Both the position numbers and the translations under genes were made by a program. A stretch of 64,000 nucleotides of DNA from UBA3305 sp002373555 (GTDB lineage Bacteria > Bacillota > Clostridia > Lachnospirales > Lachnospiraceae), in the NCBI GenBank assembly GCA_946612455.1, contig CAMOER010000001.1:1-64000 (forward strand). The letters run 5' to 3'. Below are positions 13,600-22,841 of this stretch, piece after piece. The notes under the pieces are model-generated. The model was not told the origin of the DNA and searched no databases. It saw only the letters and a list, made by a program, of their open reading frames with translations. The number at the start of each line of letters is the position of its first letter. The first letter of the stretch is position 1.

Positions 13600-16566
13600 T
13601 TGCCTACGATCTCAGTTCAGCTTCTGCATATGCCCGTGATCCGTCTCGACGGAAAAGTGATCACATTTCCGCTGAAAAAAGCCGATGCGCTTTTCTTCTA
13701 CATGTGCACCGAGAAATCCGCCACGCGCACCCGTCTGGCCACGCTCCTCTGGGGAGGCGCCTCTGATGCTGCCGCGCGCAAAAATCTGCGGAACGCGCTT
13801 TATGCTATTAAGCAGGCATTTGGTTTTGATCCGTTTGAATCGCCGAAAAAACAGATCCTGAATCTGAACAGCAGCGTGATATTTCACATTGATACCGACG
13901 ATTTTCTGGAAACCGGTGATCTGCAGCTGTATCAGGATGTGTTTTTAAGCGGATTCTCCCTGAAAGATTCCTATGAATACGATGAATGGATGAACAGTGT
14001 ACGCTCCCGCATGGCAGATCATTATCTGCATTGCCTGTATCTCCGGTTTCAGCGGCTGCAGCCGGATGACATCACCGGCCGGGAAGACATCTTCCACCGG
14101 TATACGTCCTCGGATCCGCTGGATGAGAGGATCTACATCCTCATGATGCAGACCTATCTGGAGAATTCCCAGCTGCTCAAAGGCGTGCGCTGCTACGAAG
14201 ATCTCCGTGCACTCCTTTCCGAAGAGCTCGCCATTTCGCCTTCGGTAGAGGCACAGGCTGTTTTTAACGAACTGAAGAAACAGCTGGAGCAGTCCAGCGG
14301 CACCTCCGGCATCGGCGACGGGGACGGAAGGCTGATCGGCAGGGACAGGGAAACTGCGGTCCTGCGCCGCTGCTGGCAGGATCTCGTGATGCGGAGAGCG
14401 GGGACGGTCTTCCTGTCCGGCGAAAAAGGCATCGGGAAAACATTCCTGTGCGACGCATTCCTGGACTCCCTTTCGGAAGAGAATGTGCTGATCCTCCGGG
14501 CGGACTGTCTGGAGCACGAAAAGCAGATCCCGCTGCGGTGCTGGTCTTCCATCCTCACGCAGGCAAGACAGTTTATGCAGTCCGAAAAGATCGAGGTCCC
14601 GGCCCGTTACCGCGAGGTCGTCCATTCCTTCTTCCCGACGCTGGATTCCCTGGGAAAAAGCGGGGCGGATCTTTCGGAGCTGCCGGCTTCCTACAGCTAC
14701 CGCGCCGTCCGGAACGCACTTCTGCAGCTTCTGTCGGTGATCGCGGAAAAAATGCCTGTCATCCTGTACGTCAATGATCTGACGAACATGGATGAACTGA
14801 GCGCAGACAGTTTCTCGACCCTGATCCGGAACAACCGCGGGAACTTCCTGATCCTGATCACCTGTCCTTCCCATATGGAACCGGGATGGGAAAAATATGT
14901 CTCCGATCTGGTCCGCTTCCGGGGTGTGCAGAAGCTGATTCTGCAGCCGCTCGGCCGGGAGGAAGTAGAACGTTATCTCCTCCGGAAATTCCCGGAACAG
15001 ACATTCCCGCCTGCACTGCTGGATTCCCTGATGAAGGAATGCCGGGGAAATCCCTTCTATCTGAATCTCATCGCCGGTCATCTGTACGAGGGCGCGGATG
15101 CGGAAACGATCGGAAACGCGGAACATATCATTCACGGCATCTTCGCGTCCCTGCCTGCCGGGGAAAGACGGCTGCTGGATCTGATCTCTGTCTTCCAGGA
15201 CGGCGCGGCTGCCGAACCGCTTACGTTTATTACCGGGACCAACGCCATGGATATGATCTATACCCTTGACGATCTGATCGAACGCGGCCTGCTGACCGAA
15301 GAAGCCCACGGTGCCGCTTCCCTGTTCCGGTTCCGGCACAACCTTCTGCTGGATTATATCCGCACCCATCTGTCACCGTCAAAAACAAGGCTGTATCACA
15401 AGCGGATCGCGGAATACCTCCTGCAGAGCAGCCTTCCCCGTACGGGATCCTGGTACACGCAGATCATCTATCATTTTGAGGGCTGCGGAGCACCGGTCAA
15501 AAGCCTGTTCTACCGTATCCTGCAGCTGGAGGAGTTTGCCAAATACAATTACGATCTCTATCCGGTCCTTTCGCTTTCCGAAAAAGGATCCGGCGGATCC
15601 GCGCCTGCCGTTCTGCAGGAACTGTTCAGTCTGGAAAAACAGCTCTCCCGCTTTTATCACCTGTTTCCCGGAGAGATCCCCTATGAAGAAGCCGCGTGCC
15701 GTCTCTCCCTGATCATCGGGCGGATCGCCATCCAGCAGGGGGATTATGACGCCGGCCTGAGAGCGCTGAAGAGCCAGATCGAAGGCGGAACCTTTCTGTC
15801 CGGGAATCCCAGACTGGAACGGGCATATCACAGACAGCTGGTCTTTTACGGGATCCAGACATGGAACCTGCCGGTCATGGAGGCCGCGCTGGAGAAGTGC
15901 CTCGCCATTGACAGACAGCTTGGGGAGATCCACGAGACGGCGATCGACCGGCGGCTCAGAGGACTTTACTGCGGAATGAAGGGAGATCTGGACGAATCCG
16001 ACCAGCTGCTCCAGGCAGCCATTGAAGACTTCCAGTCTTCGGCGCTCACCCTGCAATCCTATACGCTGAATATCGCCGGCTGTTATAATTATCTCGGAGA
16101 AAATGCCCGGATCCGGAAAAACTATGATCAGTCGATCCTGTACTTCCGGAGAGCGCTGTCTCTGTGCCGCGAGAATGATCAGATGGAGAATCCGATATTC
16201 TATGTCAATCTCGCCATCACCTATTATAATCTGGGCGATCTGAAGAATGCGGAAGCCTGCATCCGACAGAGCAGACAGCTGTACGACGCCTCCGATGTGC
16301 AGATGGGCAGAAGCATCAGCCTGACAGGGGACGCCTATCTGCTGCATCATGCCGGTAAGGATCCCGAAGCACTCGCTGCGATGACGCTGGCAGCGGACTG
16401 CTGGCAGAAGCTCGGCTCTCCCAGAGACGCATTCTATTACTTCTATACAGCCTCCGTCCTGAAAAAAGAGGCCCCGGAAGTATTTGCTTCCCTGCTCCCG
16501 GAACCGTGGGAAAGCTACCGGGAGAAAGCAGACGCGACCACTAAAGAATATAGTACACTCAGATAA
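13600..16566 (+). CDS. SARP/BTAD-type transcriptional activator with NTPase and TPR-like regions
   Basis: 988 residues. The start is TTG at 13600, preceded by GGGGAGG at good spacing. Residues 1-100 form an OmpR-like winged helix of the SARP type (RLATLLWGGASDAAARKNLR), then a bacterial transcriptional activation domain to ~230 (DEWMNSVRSRMADHY, LDERIYILMMQTYLE). An NTPase domain follows with Walker A GEKGIGKT at 274-281 and a weak Walker B (PVILYVNDLTNMDE). The C-terminal half is helical and repeat-like, consistent with TPRs that bind an inducer or partner. It faces the catabolic operon across a 181-bp promoter with SARP-type repeats, so it is the likely activator of that operon. A long terminator separates it from the convergent fchA. 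Confidence 0.88.
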   Translation: MPTISVQLLHMPVIRLDGKVITFPLKKADALFFYMCTEKSATRTRLATLLWGGASDAAARKNLRNALYAIKQAFGFDPFESPKKQILNLNSSVIFHIDTDDFLETGDLQLYQDVFLSGFSLKDSYEYDEWMNSVRSRMADHYLHCLYLRFQRLQPDDITGREDIFHRYTSSDPLDERIYILMMQTYLENSQLLKGVRCYEDLRALLSEELAISPSVEAQAVFNELKKQLEQSSGTSGIGDGDGRLIGRDRETAVLRRCWQDLVMRRAGTVFLSGEKGIGKTFLCDAFLDSLSEENVLILRADCLEHEKQIPLRCWSSILTQARQFMQSEKIEVPARYREVVHSFFPTLDSLGKSGADLSELPASYSYRAVRNALLQLLSVIAEKMPVILYVNDLTNMDELSADSFSTLIRNNRGNFLILITCPSHMEPGWEKYVSDLVRFRGVQKLILQPLGREEVERYLLRKFPEQTFPPALLDSLMKECRGNPFYLNLIAGHLYEGADAETIGNAEHIIHGIFASLPAGERRLLDLISVFQDGAAAEPLTFITGTNAMDMIYTLDDLIERGLLTEEAHGAASLFRFRHNLLLDYIRTHLSPSKTRLYHKRIAEYLLQSSLPRTGSWYTQIIYHFEGCGAPVKSLFYRILQLEEFAKYNYDLYPVLSLSEKGSGGSAPAVLQELFSLEKQLSRFYHLFPGEIPYEEAACRLSLIIGRIAIQQGDYDAGLRALKSQIEGGTFLSGNPRLERAYHRQLVFYGIQTWNLPVMEAALEKCLAIDRQLGEIHETAIDRRLRGLYCGMKGDLDESDQLLQAAIEDFQSSALTLQSYTLNIAGCYNYLGENARIRKNYDQSILYFRRALSLCRENDQMENPIFYVNLAITYYNLGDLKNAEACIRQSRQLYDASDVQMGRSISLTGDAYLLHHAGKDPEALAAMTLAADCWQKLGSPRDAFYYFYTASVLKKEAPEVFASLLPEPWESYREKADATTKEYSTLR

Positions 16567-16571
16567 AACGA

Positions 16572-16622
16572 AGACAGGCCCCGCATCACACTTTTTAAGG
16601 AAATGTGATGCGGGACCTGTCT
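16572..16622. terminator. Bidirectional terminator between the SARP-like gene and fchA
   Basis: Arms 16572-16590 and 16604-16622 pair over 19 bp with one mismatch. T-rich runs flank both sides (CCGTTT on plus, CGTTTTATCT on minus), as expected between convergent units. Confidence 0.85.
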
Positions 16623-16644
16623 CCGTTTAAACAGTTATTCTATT

Positions 16645-17289
16645 TTAGAAGGTAAGAAAATCCTTTGTCAGTTCATCAACCGCAAATACTTCCTTCTCGC
16701 CTTCGAAAGCTTTCTTCACAACATCGTCGACTCTCGCCGCAAGCTTCGCAGTGAACTCTTCGTCCTTGATCGAAGAAAGATTGATGCGGCAGTTCAGCGC
16801 TGCACCAAGCACGGCGCTTCTTGCCATCATGCATCCGACCAGCGCGTCCGTAATGGCATTGGAATTTCCAAGCTTTACAGCTGTCTTTGCAAGCGGGATG
16901 ACCCTGACAGCAGCTTCTGCTGCCGCGACGGGCACCAGCGCTGCGGCCTTCAGGCCTTCCTGCATCGCTGCGCGTCTTGCTGCCTTCTCTTCCTCCGTAT
17001 TCTTCGGAAGCTTCAGCGCATCCATATACTGATTGAAGGATTCGGTATCCTTATCGACCGCTGCCAGCAGCTCTTCCTTGATCGCCATCGCTTCGTCGCG
17101 GACTTTGATCATGTCGGCTTCCGCAACGGCATACTTTTCACGGCCGATGGTCAGACGCGCTACCATTTCCTCCAGAGAGGCCGCAAGAGAACCGGCAAGT
17201 GCGGAAATGCTGCCGCCGCCAGGGGCGGGGGCGTCCGAGGATGTAAGCTGGGTGAAATCGGTTACGGTCATGTCGATTAATTTGCTCAT
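16645..17289 (-). CDS. fchA: Formimidoyltetrahydrofolate cyclodeaminase
   Basis: 214 residues, the typical length of stand-alone cyclodeaminases. The signature DAPAPGGGSISALAGSLAASL lies at residues ~19-39, and GNSNAITDALVGCMMARSAV further on marks the FTCD_C fold. It converts 5-formimino-THF to 5,10-methenyl-THF and ammonia, the step after FtcD. It is the last gene of the hutU-hutI-ftcD-fchA unit, 33 bp after ftcD, and is followed by the 16572-16622 terminator. The start ATG at 17289 follows CGGAAGGGG, which is itself preceded by a small hairpin; the same layout occurs before hutI. In vertebrates the two activities are fused; here they are separate proteins, as is common in Firmicutes. Confidence 0.95.
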   Translation of the reverse strand: MSKLIDMTVTDFTQLTSSDAPAPGGGSISALAGSLAASLEEMVARLTIGREKYAVAEADMIKVRDEAMAIKEELLAAVDKDTESFNQYMDALKLPKNTEEEKAARRAAMQEGLKAAALVPVAAAEAAVRVIPLAKTAVKLGNSNAITDALVGCMMARSAVLGAALNCRINLSSIKDEEFTAKLAARVDDVVKKAFEGEKEVFAVDELTKDFLTF

Positions 17290-17301
17290 ATAACCCCTTC
17301 C

Positions 17302-17315
17302 GTCGCTGACGCGAC
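17302..17315 (-). other. Intercistronic hairpin between ftcD and fchA
   Basis: A GTCGC/GCGAC stem with a TGAC loop sits directly before the fchA ribosome site. It is one of three small hairpins found in the gaps of this operon. Confidence 0.4.
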
Positions 17316-17322
17316 ATCTGTA

Positions 17323-18219
17323 TCAGTCGTACAGTCTGGTCTCGAGGACCTGGTTGATGGAGAAGTCTTCGATGCCGAGGTAGTACTCAGCGCAGTCTAC
17401 CAGCGCCTGCATGGGAACAAGGCCGATGACCTCGGAGCCGACGACATTCACGCCCCAGCGCTTCGCTTCCATCTTGACGGTCTCAAAGACGGTGTAGATC
17501 GCGGTATGGGTATAGTCGGTCAGGTTCATGGAGACCTGTGCGATATTTCTGTCCTCAAGCATGACGCCCATCGCCTTGCAGTATGCGAATCCGCCGCGGA
17601 TATGACGTACTCTGTCAGCGATCTTCTTCGCGATCTCAAGGTTGGAGGTATCCAGGTTGATATTGTAGGCTACGAGCGGCATACGGGCGCCGATGGCTGT
17701 TACGCCGCCGGTCGGATGGATCGTATCGGGACCGAAATCCGGTTTCCACATGGGATCTTTCATCTTCTCGGCCATGCCCTCGAACTGGCCTTTGCGGATC
17801 TTCGCAAGATTCTCGCGATGGGGCGCCGTCGCGGATCTCTCATACAGGAAGAAAGGCTGTCCGAATTTCTCGGAAGCGATCTTCGCGACTTCCTTCGCAA
17901 GCGCGTCAGCTTCTTCGACGGTCGCGTTCTTCACGGGGATGAAAGGAACAACGTCGACGCAGCCCATTCTGGGGTGCTGGCCTTCATGCTTGGTCATGTC
18001 GATCAGCTCGACAGCCTTGCCGATGGCTTCCACCATGGCATCGCGCAGCGGCTCCGGCTCGCCGATGACGGTGACAACACTTCTGTTATGGTCCTTGTCG
18101 GAGGAGTAGTCAAGAAGCTTTACGCCTTCTTTGCCGCGGAAGCTGTCCACGATCTTCTCGACCTTGTCCAGGTCTCTTCCTTCACTGAAATTGGGTACGC
18201 ATTCGATGATTTTGTTCAT
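17323..18219 (-). CDS. ftcD: Glutamate formimidoyltransferase
   Basis: 298 residues, matching single-domain formiminotransferases. It begins MNKIIECVPNFSEGRD, has GQHPRMGCVDVVPFIP (with the catalytic His of that loop) and TGGVTAIGARMPLVAYNINL. It moves the formimino group of N-formiminoglutamate to THF, releasing glutamate. Together with fchA and the fhs at the window edge, it channels the histidine C2 carbon into the folate pool and then to formate. The ATG at 18219 has AGGAGAA upstream. The gene order hutU-hutI-ftcD-fchA gives a complete urocanate-to-glutamate route by the formiminotransferase branch; no hutF or hutG (formiminoglutamate hydrolase) was seen. Confidence 0.96.
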   Translation of the reverse strand: MNKIIECVPNFSEGRDLDKVEKIVDSFRGKEGVKLLDYSSDKDHNRSVVTVIGEPEPLRDAMVEAIGKAVELIDMTKHEGQHPRMGCVDVVPFIPVKNATVEEADALAKEVAKIASEKFGQPFFLYERSATAPHRENLAKIRKGQFEGMAEKMKDPMWKPDFGPDTIHPTGGVTAIGARMPLVAYNINLDTSNLEIAKKIADRVRHIRGGFAYCKAMGVMLEDRNIAQVSMNLTDYTHTAIYTVFETVKMEAKRWGVNVVGSEVIGLVPMQALVDCAEYYLGIEDFSINQVLETRLYD

Positions 18220-18249
18220 GATGATTCTCCTGTATTAATGATCTTTGGA

Positions 18250-18266
18250 TGACGGCTGTGCCGTCA
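18250..18266 (-). other. Intercistronic hairpin between hutI and ftcD
   Basis: A perfect 7-bp stem TGACGGC/GCCGTCA with a TGT loop lies in the 63-bp gap, 16 bp before the hutI stop as read on the plus strand. No T run follows, so it is not a terminator. Confidence 0.4.
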
Positions 18267-18282
18267 AAAGTAGGATTTACGA

Positions 18283-19524
18283 TTATCTGCTGACAACGAT
18301 GTCTCCGGCCTTGATCACGGTACCTGCCAGATTGTTTCCGAATCTGTACAGGATGAAATCAAGATTGTCTGCTTTCCAGATGACCAGATCAGCCTTCTTG
18401 CCGGGCTCGATGCTGCCGATGCTGTCCGCACGTTTGATCGCCGCAGCCGCATTCAGCGTCACAGCCGTCAGGACTTCTTCCGGCGTCAGTCTGTATTTAT
18501 AGCAGCCGAGGTTCATGGCGAACTGCAGGGAGAGGTTCGGACAGGAACCGGGGTTGAAGTCTGTCGCGATGGCGACCGGCACGCCGGCGTTCACCATATC
18601 CCTTGCTCTTGCGAAACTCGCGTTCAGATAGAAGGAAGTCGCGGGCAGGCAGCAGGCGACGGTGCCGCCGCGGTGCATTGCCTCGATGCCTTCATCGGTC
18701 GCTACGATCAGATGTTCGGCAGATACAGCGCCGATCTCCGCCGTCAGCTCCGTGCCGCCGATCGGATTGATCTCATCGGCGTGGATCTTCGGCGCCAGGC
18801 CGTATTTCCTGCCGGCTTCCAGGATCGTTCTGGATTCATCCGCGGTGAATACACCCGTTTCACAGAAAACATCGCAGAATTCCGCAAGGCCTTCCTCTGC
18901 CACTCTCGGAATCATCTCTTCGCACAGGATCCGGATGTATTCTTCGCGGTTCTCCTTATATTCTTCAGGAACAGCATGTGCTCCCAGGAATGTAGGTACA
19001 AGTTCAACAGGGTGCCGGCCCTGCAGGCTCTTGATGGCTCTCAGCTGCTTCAGCTCATGCTCTGTGGAAAGACCGTAGCCGCTCTTTGCTTCGCAGGTGG
19101 TCGTTCCCATCTCGAGCATCATGTCGAGCGCTTCCGCCGCCTTGTCAGCCAGCTCTTCCTCGCTCGCCGCACGCGTATTGCGTACGGTGGAGAGAATGCC
19201 GCCGCCCTGGGCAAGGATGTCCAGATAAGCCACGCCCTTCAGCTTCAGAGCGAGCTCATGCTCACGCCATCCGCCGAAGATCAGGTGCGTATGCGCATCT
19301 ACCAGTCCGGGGGTGACCAGTCTGCCGCCCGCGTCGATGCTGGAATCCGCATGCCTGTACTCTTCCGGGACTTCGCCTTCACCGACTGCGGCGATCGTGC
19401 CGTCATCCGCGACAGCGATCCAGGCATCTTTGTAATATTTGATGTCGGCCTGATCCGGTCCGCAGTGCGCAGCGCTGCCCTGCGGTGTGGCAAGCTGTCC
19501 GATATTGTAAATAAGCTGTTTCAT
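18283..19524 (-). CDS. hutI: Imidazolonepropionase
   Basis: 413 residues from the ATG at 19524 (AGGGG 6 bp upstream); a longer form from 19581 would read through the intercistronic hairpin and lacks a ribosome site. The amidohydrolase metal site LVDAHTHLIFGG is near residue 65, followed by KSGYGLSTEHELKQLR, the metal-binding HADEINPIGG and AVAIATDFNPGSCPNL. It hydrolyses 4-imidazolone-5-propionate to N-formiminoglutamate, the third step of histidine degradation. Length and all motifs are typical. It follows hutU by 65 bp, a gap occupied by GC-rich hairpins, and precedes ftcD. Confidence 0.96.
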   Translation of the reverse strand: MKQLIYNIGQLATPQGSAAHCGPDQADIKYYKDAWIAVADDGTIAAVGEGEVPEEYRHADSSIDAGGRLVTPGLVDAHTHLIFGGWREHELALKLKGVAYLDILAQGGGILSTVRNTRAASEEELADKAAEALDMMLEMGTTTCEAKSGYGLSTEHELKQLRAIKSLQGRHPVELVPTFLGAHAVPEEYKENREEYIRILCEEMIPRVAEEGLAEFCDVFCETGVFTADESRTILEAGRKYGLAPKIHADEINPIGGTELTAEIGAVSAEHLIVATDEGIEAMHRGGTVACCLPATSFYLNASFARARDMVNAGVPVAIATDFNPGSCPNLSLQFAMNLGCYKYRLTPEEVLTAVTLNAAAAIKRADSIGSIEPGKKADLVIWKADNLDFILYRFGNNLAGTVIKAGDIVVSR

Positions 19525-19535
19525 ATAATCCCCTT

Positions 19536-19576
19536 CCGCCCCCTGACGGGGAATCCCCCATCCGGAAGATGGGGGA
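19536..19576 (-). other. GC-rich hairpins between hutU and hutI
   Basis: The stronger stem is TCCCCCATC (19554-19562) with GATGGGGGA (19568-19576), a 9-bp perfect stem with a 5-base loop; a second CCCC/GGGG stem lies at 19540-19551. There is no T run. They could stabilise or process the mRNA, or set the relative expression of hutI. Confidence 0.5.
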
Positions 19577-19589
19577 ACCATTGCAGTTT

Positions 19590-21590
19590 TTATTCTCCGA
19601 GTACTTTCTTGACCATCTCGCGGTCTGCCACTACCGGTACGGTGATGTGGTCCGTTCCCTTGTAGAGTTCATTGTACTCAAGAACTGTGGACATCGCGTT
19701 CTCGTTTCTTGCCCAGCTTCTTCTGGAAACACCGACCATGGTATCCCAAGGCATGGAGTTTCTCAGGATCTCGTCGACTCTTTCGCTTCCGTCAAGGACC
19801 ATGCCGAAGCCGCCGTTGATGGATTTGCCGATGCCGACGCCGCCGCCGTTGTGCAGCGCTACCAGGCTCATGCCGCGTGCGCAGTTGCCGGCGAAGCACT
19901 GGGTCGCCATATCAGCCATGATATTGGAGCCGTCCTTGATATTGGAGGTCTCACGGAAAGGAGAATCCGTACCGCCGGTATCATGGTGGTCACGTCCCAG
20001 CATGACCGGTCCGATCTCTCCCTTACGTACCATGTCGTTGAACTTCAGAGCGATCTTCATACGGCCGAGGGCATCCTGATAGAGGATACGGCACTGTGTA
20101 CCGACGACCATCTTGTTCTTCTTCGCGTCACGGACCCAGACCCAGTTGTCACGATCCTGATAACGTCTGTTGGGATCGATGCAGTCCATGGCAGCCTTGT
20201 CTGTCGCATCCAGATCTTCGGGCTTGCCGGACAGGCAGCACCATCTGAACGGGCCGTAGCCATAGTCGAACAGGCAGGGACCAAGGATATCTTCTACGTA
20301 GGACGGGAAGATGAATCCGTCTGTCTCGTCATAACCGTTCTTACTGACTTCCTTCACACCGGCATCAAAGACAGCTTTTAAGAAGCTGTTGCCGTAATCG
20401 AAGAAGTAGGTTCCCCTGTCATGCATCTCGCAGATCAGCTCGAAATGATGCTTCAGAGTCTTGTCAACAAGCTTTCTGAACTTCTCGGGATCCTTGTCGA
20501 GCATCTCTGTTCTCTCTTCGAAGGTCAGGCCCTGCGGGCAGTAACCGCCGTCGTAAGGAACATGGCAGGAAGTCTGGTCGGAAAGCAGGTCGACATGGAC
20601 ATCCTTCTTCAGAAGGAACTCCAGCAGATCAACGACATTGCCGTGATAGGCGATGGCGCAGGGTGCCTTCTCCGCAAGCTTCTCCTGTGCGATCTTCAGG
20701 GCTTCATCCAGCGAATCGGTATAGCAGCTGACCCAGCCCTGGGTGTATCTGGTCATGATACGGGAGATATCGACTTCGGCGATGATGGAAACCGCACCCG
20801 CGATCTCGGCAGCCTTGCCCTGCGCACCGCTCATGCCGCCAAGTCCGGCGGTAACGAACAGACGTCCGGCCAGATCCTGATCCTGCGGGATGCCGAGTTC
20901 CAGACGGCCGGCGTTCAGCAGTGTGTTGAATGTTCCGTGTACGATACCCTGCGGTCCGATGTACATCCAGCCGCCGGCGGTCATCTGTCCGTAGTTGGCA
21001 ACGCCCATGGCGGCCGCACGGTTGAAGCTCTCCTGATTGTCGAACATACCGGTCATCAGGCCGTTCGTGATGATGACTCTGGGGGATTTCTTATGGGAAC
21101 GGAACAGTCCGAGCGGATGGCCGCTCATCACAACGAGCGTCTGCTCGTCTGTGAGGACTTCCAGATATTTCTTGATCAGGCGGTACTGCATCCAGTTCTG
21201 GCAGACCTGACCGGTCTCGCCGTAGGTGACAAGCTCGTAAGGATAAAGCGCTACGTCAAAGTCCAGGTTGTTGTCGATCATGACCTGGAAGGCTTTGCCT
21301 TCGATGCATTTTCCCTTGTATTCATCGATGGGCTTTCCGTGAAGGGCGCCTTCGGGACGGAAACGATAGCCGTAGATACGTCCATGCTCTTCGAGCTCCT
21401 CGGCAAATTCCTTTGCCATCTGCTCATGATGCTGCTTCGGGATATAGCGAAGCGCGTTCATGATCGCAGTCTCTTTGTCGGACTGGGACAGCTTGGATTC
21501 TCTGCGGGGCGCACGGCGGTATCCCTCTTCAAATTTGGGATACTCCGGGAGTTCGTCGTCAAGGCGGAGGAAATCAGCGTTGAGATTCAT
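19590..21590 (-). CDS. hutU: Urocanate hydratase
   Basis: 666 residues from the ATG at 21590, preceded by AAGGAAGG; an in-frame ATG at 21635 is not supported by a ribosome site. NAD-binding and active-site regions are clear: TAGLGGMSGAQGKAAEIAG, SDQTSCHVPYDGGYCPQG, and CARGMSLVALHNGGGVGIGK near the C-terminus. The ~670-residue form is the longer type found in Clostridia and relatives, compared with ~555 in Pseudomonas. It hydrates urocanate to imidazolonepropionate using NAD+ as an electrophilic cofactor. It is the first gene of the hut core; the ammonia-lyase that supplies urocanate is not in this unit but at 35634-37184. Confidence 0.96.
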   Translation of the reverse strand: MNLNADFLRLDDELPEYPKFEEGYRRAPRRESKLSQSDKETAIMNALRYIPKQHHEQMAKEFAEELEEHGRIYGYRFRPEGALHGKPIDEYKGKCIEGKAFQVMIDNNLDFDVALYPYELVTYGETGQVCQNWMQYRLIKKYLEVLTDEQTLVVMSGHPLGLFRSHKKSPRVIITNGLMTGMFDNQESFNRAAAMGVANYGQMTAGGWMYIGPQGIVHGTFNTLLNAGRLELGIPQDQDLAGRLFVTAGLGGMSGAQGKAAEIAGAVSIIAEVDISRIMTRYTQGWVSCYTDSLDEALKIAQEKLAEKAPCAIAYHGNVVDLLEFLLKKDVHVDLLSDQTSCHVPYDGGYCPQGLTFEERTEMLDKDPEKFRKLVDKTLKHHFELICEMHDRGTYFFDYGNSFLKAVFDAGVKEVSKNGYDETDGFIFPSYVEDILGPCLFDYGYGPFRWCCLSGKPEDLDATDKAAMDCIDPNRRYQDRDNWVWVRDAKKNKMVVGTQCRILYQDALGRMKIALKFNDMVRKGEIGPVMLGRDHHDTGGTDSPFRETSNIKDGSNIMADMATQCFAGNCARGMSLVALHNGGGVGIGKSINGGFGMVLDGSERVDEILRNSMPWDTMVGVSRRSWARNENAMSTVLEYNELYKGTDHITVPVVADREMVKKVLGE

Positions 21591-21676
21591 TATGAGTACC
21601 TTCCTTTCGTGGTATATTGGTGACTGGGGCGTCAAACAGCAGACTGCTCGGCTGCCCCACTTTTTATTCCGACATC

Positions 21677-21687
21677 ATTCTAGCATA
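21677..21687 (-). promoter_or_regulatory. Probable extended -10 promoter of hutU
   Basis: On the minus strand TATGCTAGAAT gives an extended -10 (TGC TAGAAT) about 87 bp before hutU. A TTGACG occurs upstream but only 10 bp away, so no properly spaced -35 is seen. The remaining 21600-21760 shows no gene. Confidence 0.4.
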
Positions 21688-21761
21688 CGTTCCGTCAAAG
21701 AAACGTCCTTTTTATCACAATTATCGTGCGATTTTCATGAACAGCGAGAATAAAACGGACG

Positions 21762-21795
21762 AAAAAAAGGAGACAGAGGACCGATCTCTGTCTCC
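21762..21795 (-). terminator. Terminator of the HisD-like/ABC/dehydrogenase operon
   Basis: A perfect 10-bp stem GGAGACAGAG (21769-21778) with CTCTGTCTCC (21786-21795) and, on the minus strand, seven Ts directly after it. It lies 45 bases beyond the stop of the zinc dehydrogenase gene. Confidence 0.92.
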
Positions 21796-21839
21796 GGGAG
21801 CTTTATGAAAACAGGCACTGGCAATACCTGTATCCATTA

Positions 21840-22829
21840 TCAGAATTTGAACAGGATCTTCATATCCCGCTTCACGGTGCCGGCCAGCCTCTCGAATCCT
21901 TCGGCGGCCTGTTCGGGCGCGAGCACCGAGCTGATGATCCAGGAAAGATCCATGCCCTCCTCGGTGATCAGTTTTGCGGCTTCCTCCAGATCCGCCCGGT
22001 CATAATTATTGCTGCCGATCAGCTTCATTTCCTTGCTGACGGCGGTATTGAGATCGACGGCCGGAAGCTTCTCATAGATGGCAGAGATGTAGATGCGGCT
22101 GCCGTGTTTCGCATGCTGGATCATCAGATCCAGCGCACGGCCGGAACCGGCTGCATCCACGATGATATCCGCTTCCGGCGCATAGGCCGTCAGATCTGCG
22201 CCGACCCGGGTGAGTCCGGCAGCCTTCGCCACGCTCTGTCGGTATTCGTCAATATCCGCGACAGCGACATTTTTCAGATGATACACACCGTTCAGGATTG
22301 CCGCGATCAGAAGACCGATCGGCCCGCCGCCGACGACCAGCGCATTTTCATCTTCCCGGGCGTCCATCCGCTTGCAGGCATGGACCGCCACGGCCAGCGG
22401 TTCGATCAGCGCGGCCTGTTTCAGATCCTTCGGCTCCTTCAGAAGAATGAGCTTTTCCGGCGGCAGTGCCACATATTCCGCAAAACAGCCGGGCCGTGCT
22501 TCCCCGATGAACACCAGGTTCTCGCACCGGGGGGTGGCGCCGTCCTGACACGCCTTGCATTTGCCGCATACGATCCTGGGATCGCCAGTCACCGGATCGC
22601 CCGCGGCAAATCCGGATCCTTCCGGCGCGCTTACGACATGTCCGACAAATTCGTGTCCCATCGTCTGCGGCAGTTCTTCCACGAACATGCCTTCCCGATA
22701 AATATGAAGATCGGAACCGCAGATCCCGGCATAATCCACTTTGATCAGTGCTTCCTCCGGCTTCGGTATGACCTGTTCGATCTCTTCAAACCGGACGTCC
22801 CTGATCCCGTAATTTCTTACCGCTTTCAT
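21840..22829 (-). CDS. Zinc-dependent medium-chain alcohol/polyol dehydrogenase
   Basis: 329 residues, ATG at 22829 after GACGGAGG. The catalytic zinc site is YAGICGSDLHIY with TMGHEFVGHV; the structural zinc cysteines are in CGKCKACQDGATPRC; the NAD motif is VVGGGPIGLLIAA. Members oxidise secondary alcohols of polyols, sugars and similar compounds. It is the last gene of a six-gene operon, 12 bp after the short-chain dehydrogenase. With that enzyme and the HisD-family enzyme upstream it forms a set of three NAD-dependent dehydrogenases served by one ABC importer; by analogy with HpsP this enzyme could handle one enantiomer or the C2 hydroxyl. That analogy is inference. Confidence 0.88.
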   Translation of the reverse strand: MKAVRNYGIRDVRFEEIEQVIPKPEEALIKVDYAGICGSDLHIYREGMFVEELPQTMGHEFVGHVVSAPEGSGFAAGDPVTGDPRIVCGKCKACQDGATPRCENLVFIGEARPGCFAEYVALPPEKLILLKEPKDLKQAALIEPLAVAVHACKRMDAREDENALVVGGGPIGLLIAAILNGVYHLKNVAVADIDEYRQSVAKAAGLTRVGADLTAYAPEADIIVDAAGSGRALDLMIQHAKHGSRIYISAIYEKLPAVDLNTAVSKEMKLIGSNNYDRADLEEAAKLITEEGMDLSWIISSVLAPEQAAEGFERLAGTVKRDMKILFKF

Positions 22830-22841
22830 CCGATTCCTCCG

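Noticed and set aside
13945..15369. A 474-codon open frame on the minus strand
   Set aside because: It is antisense to the SARP-like regulator; the composition is low in hydrophobic core residues, no start signal is seen and no family is recognisable.
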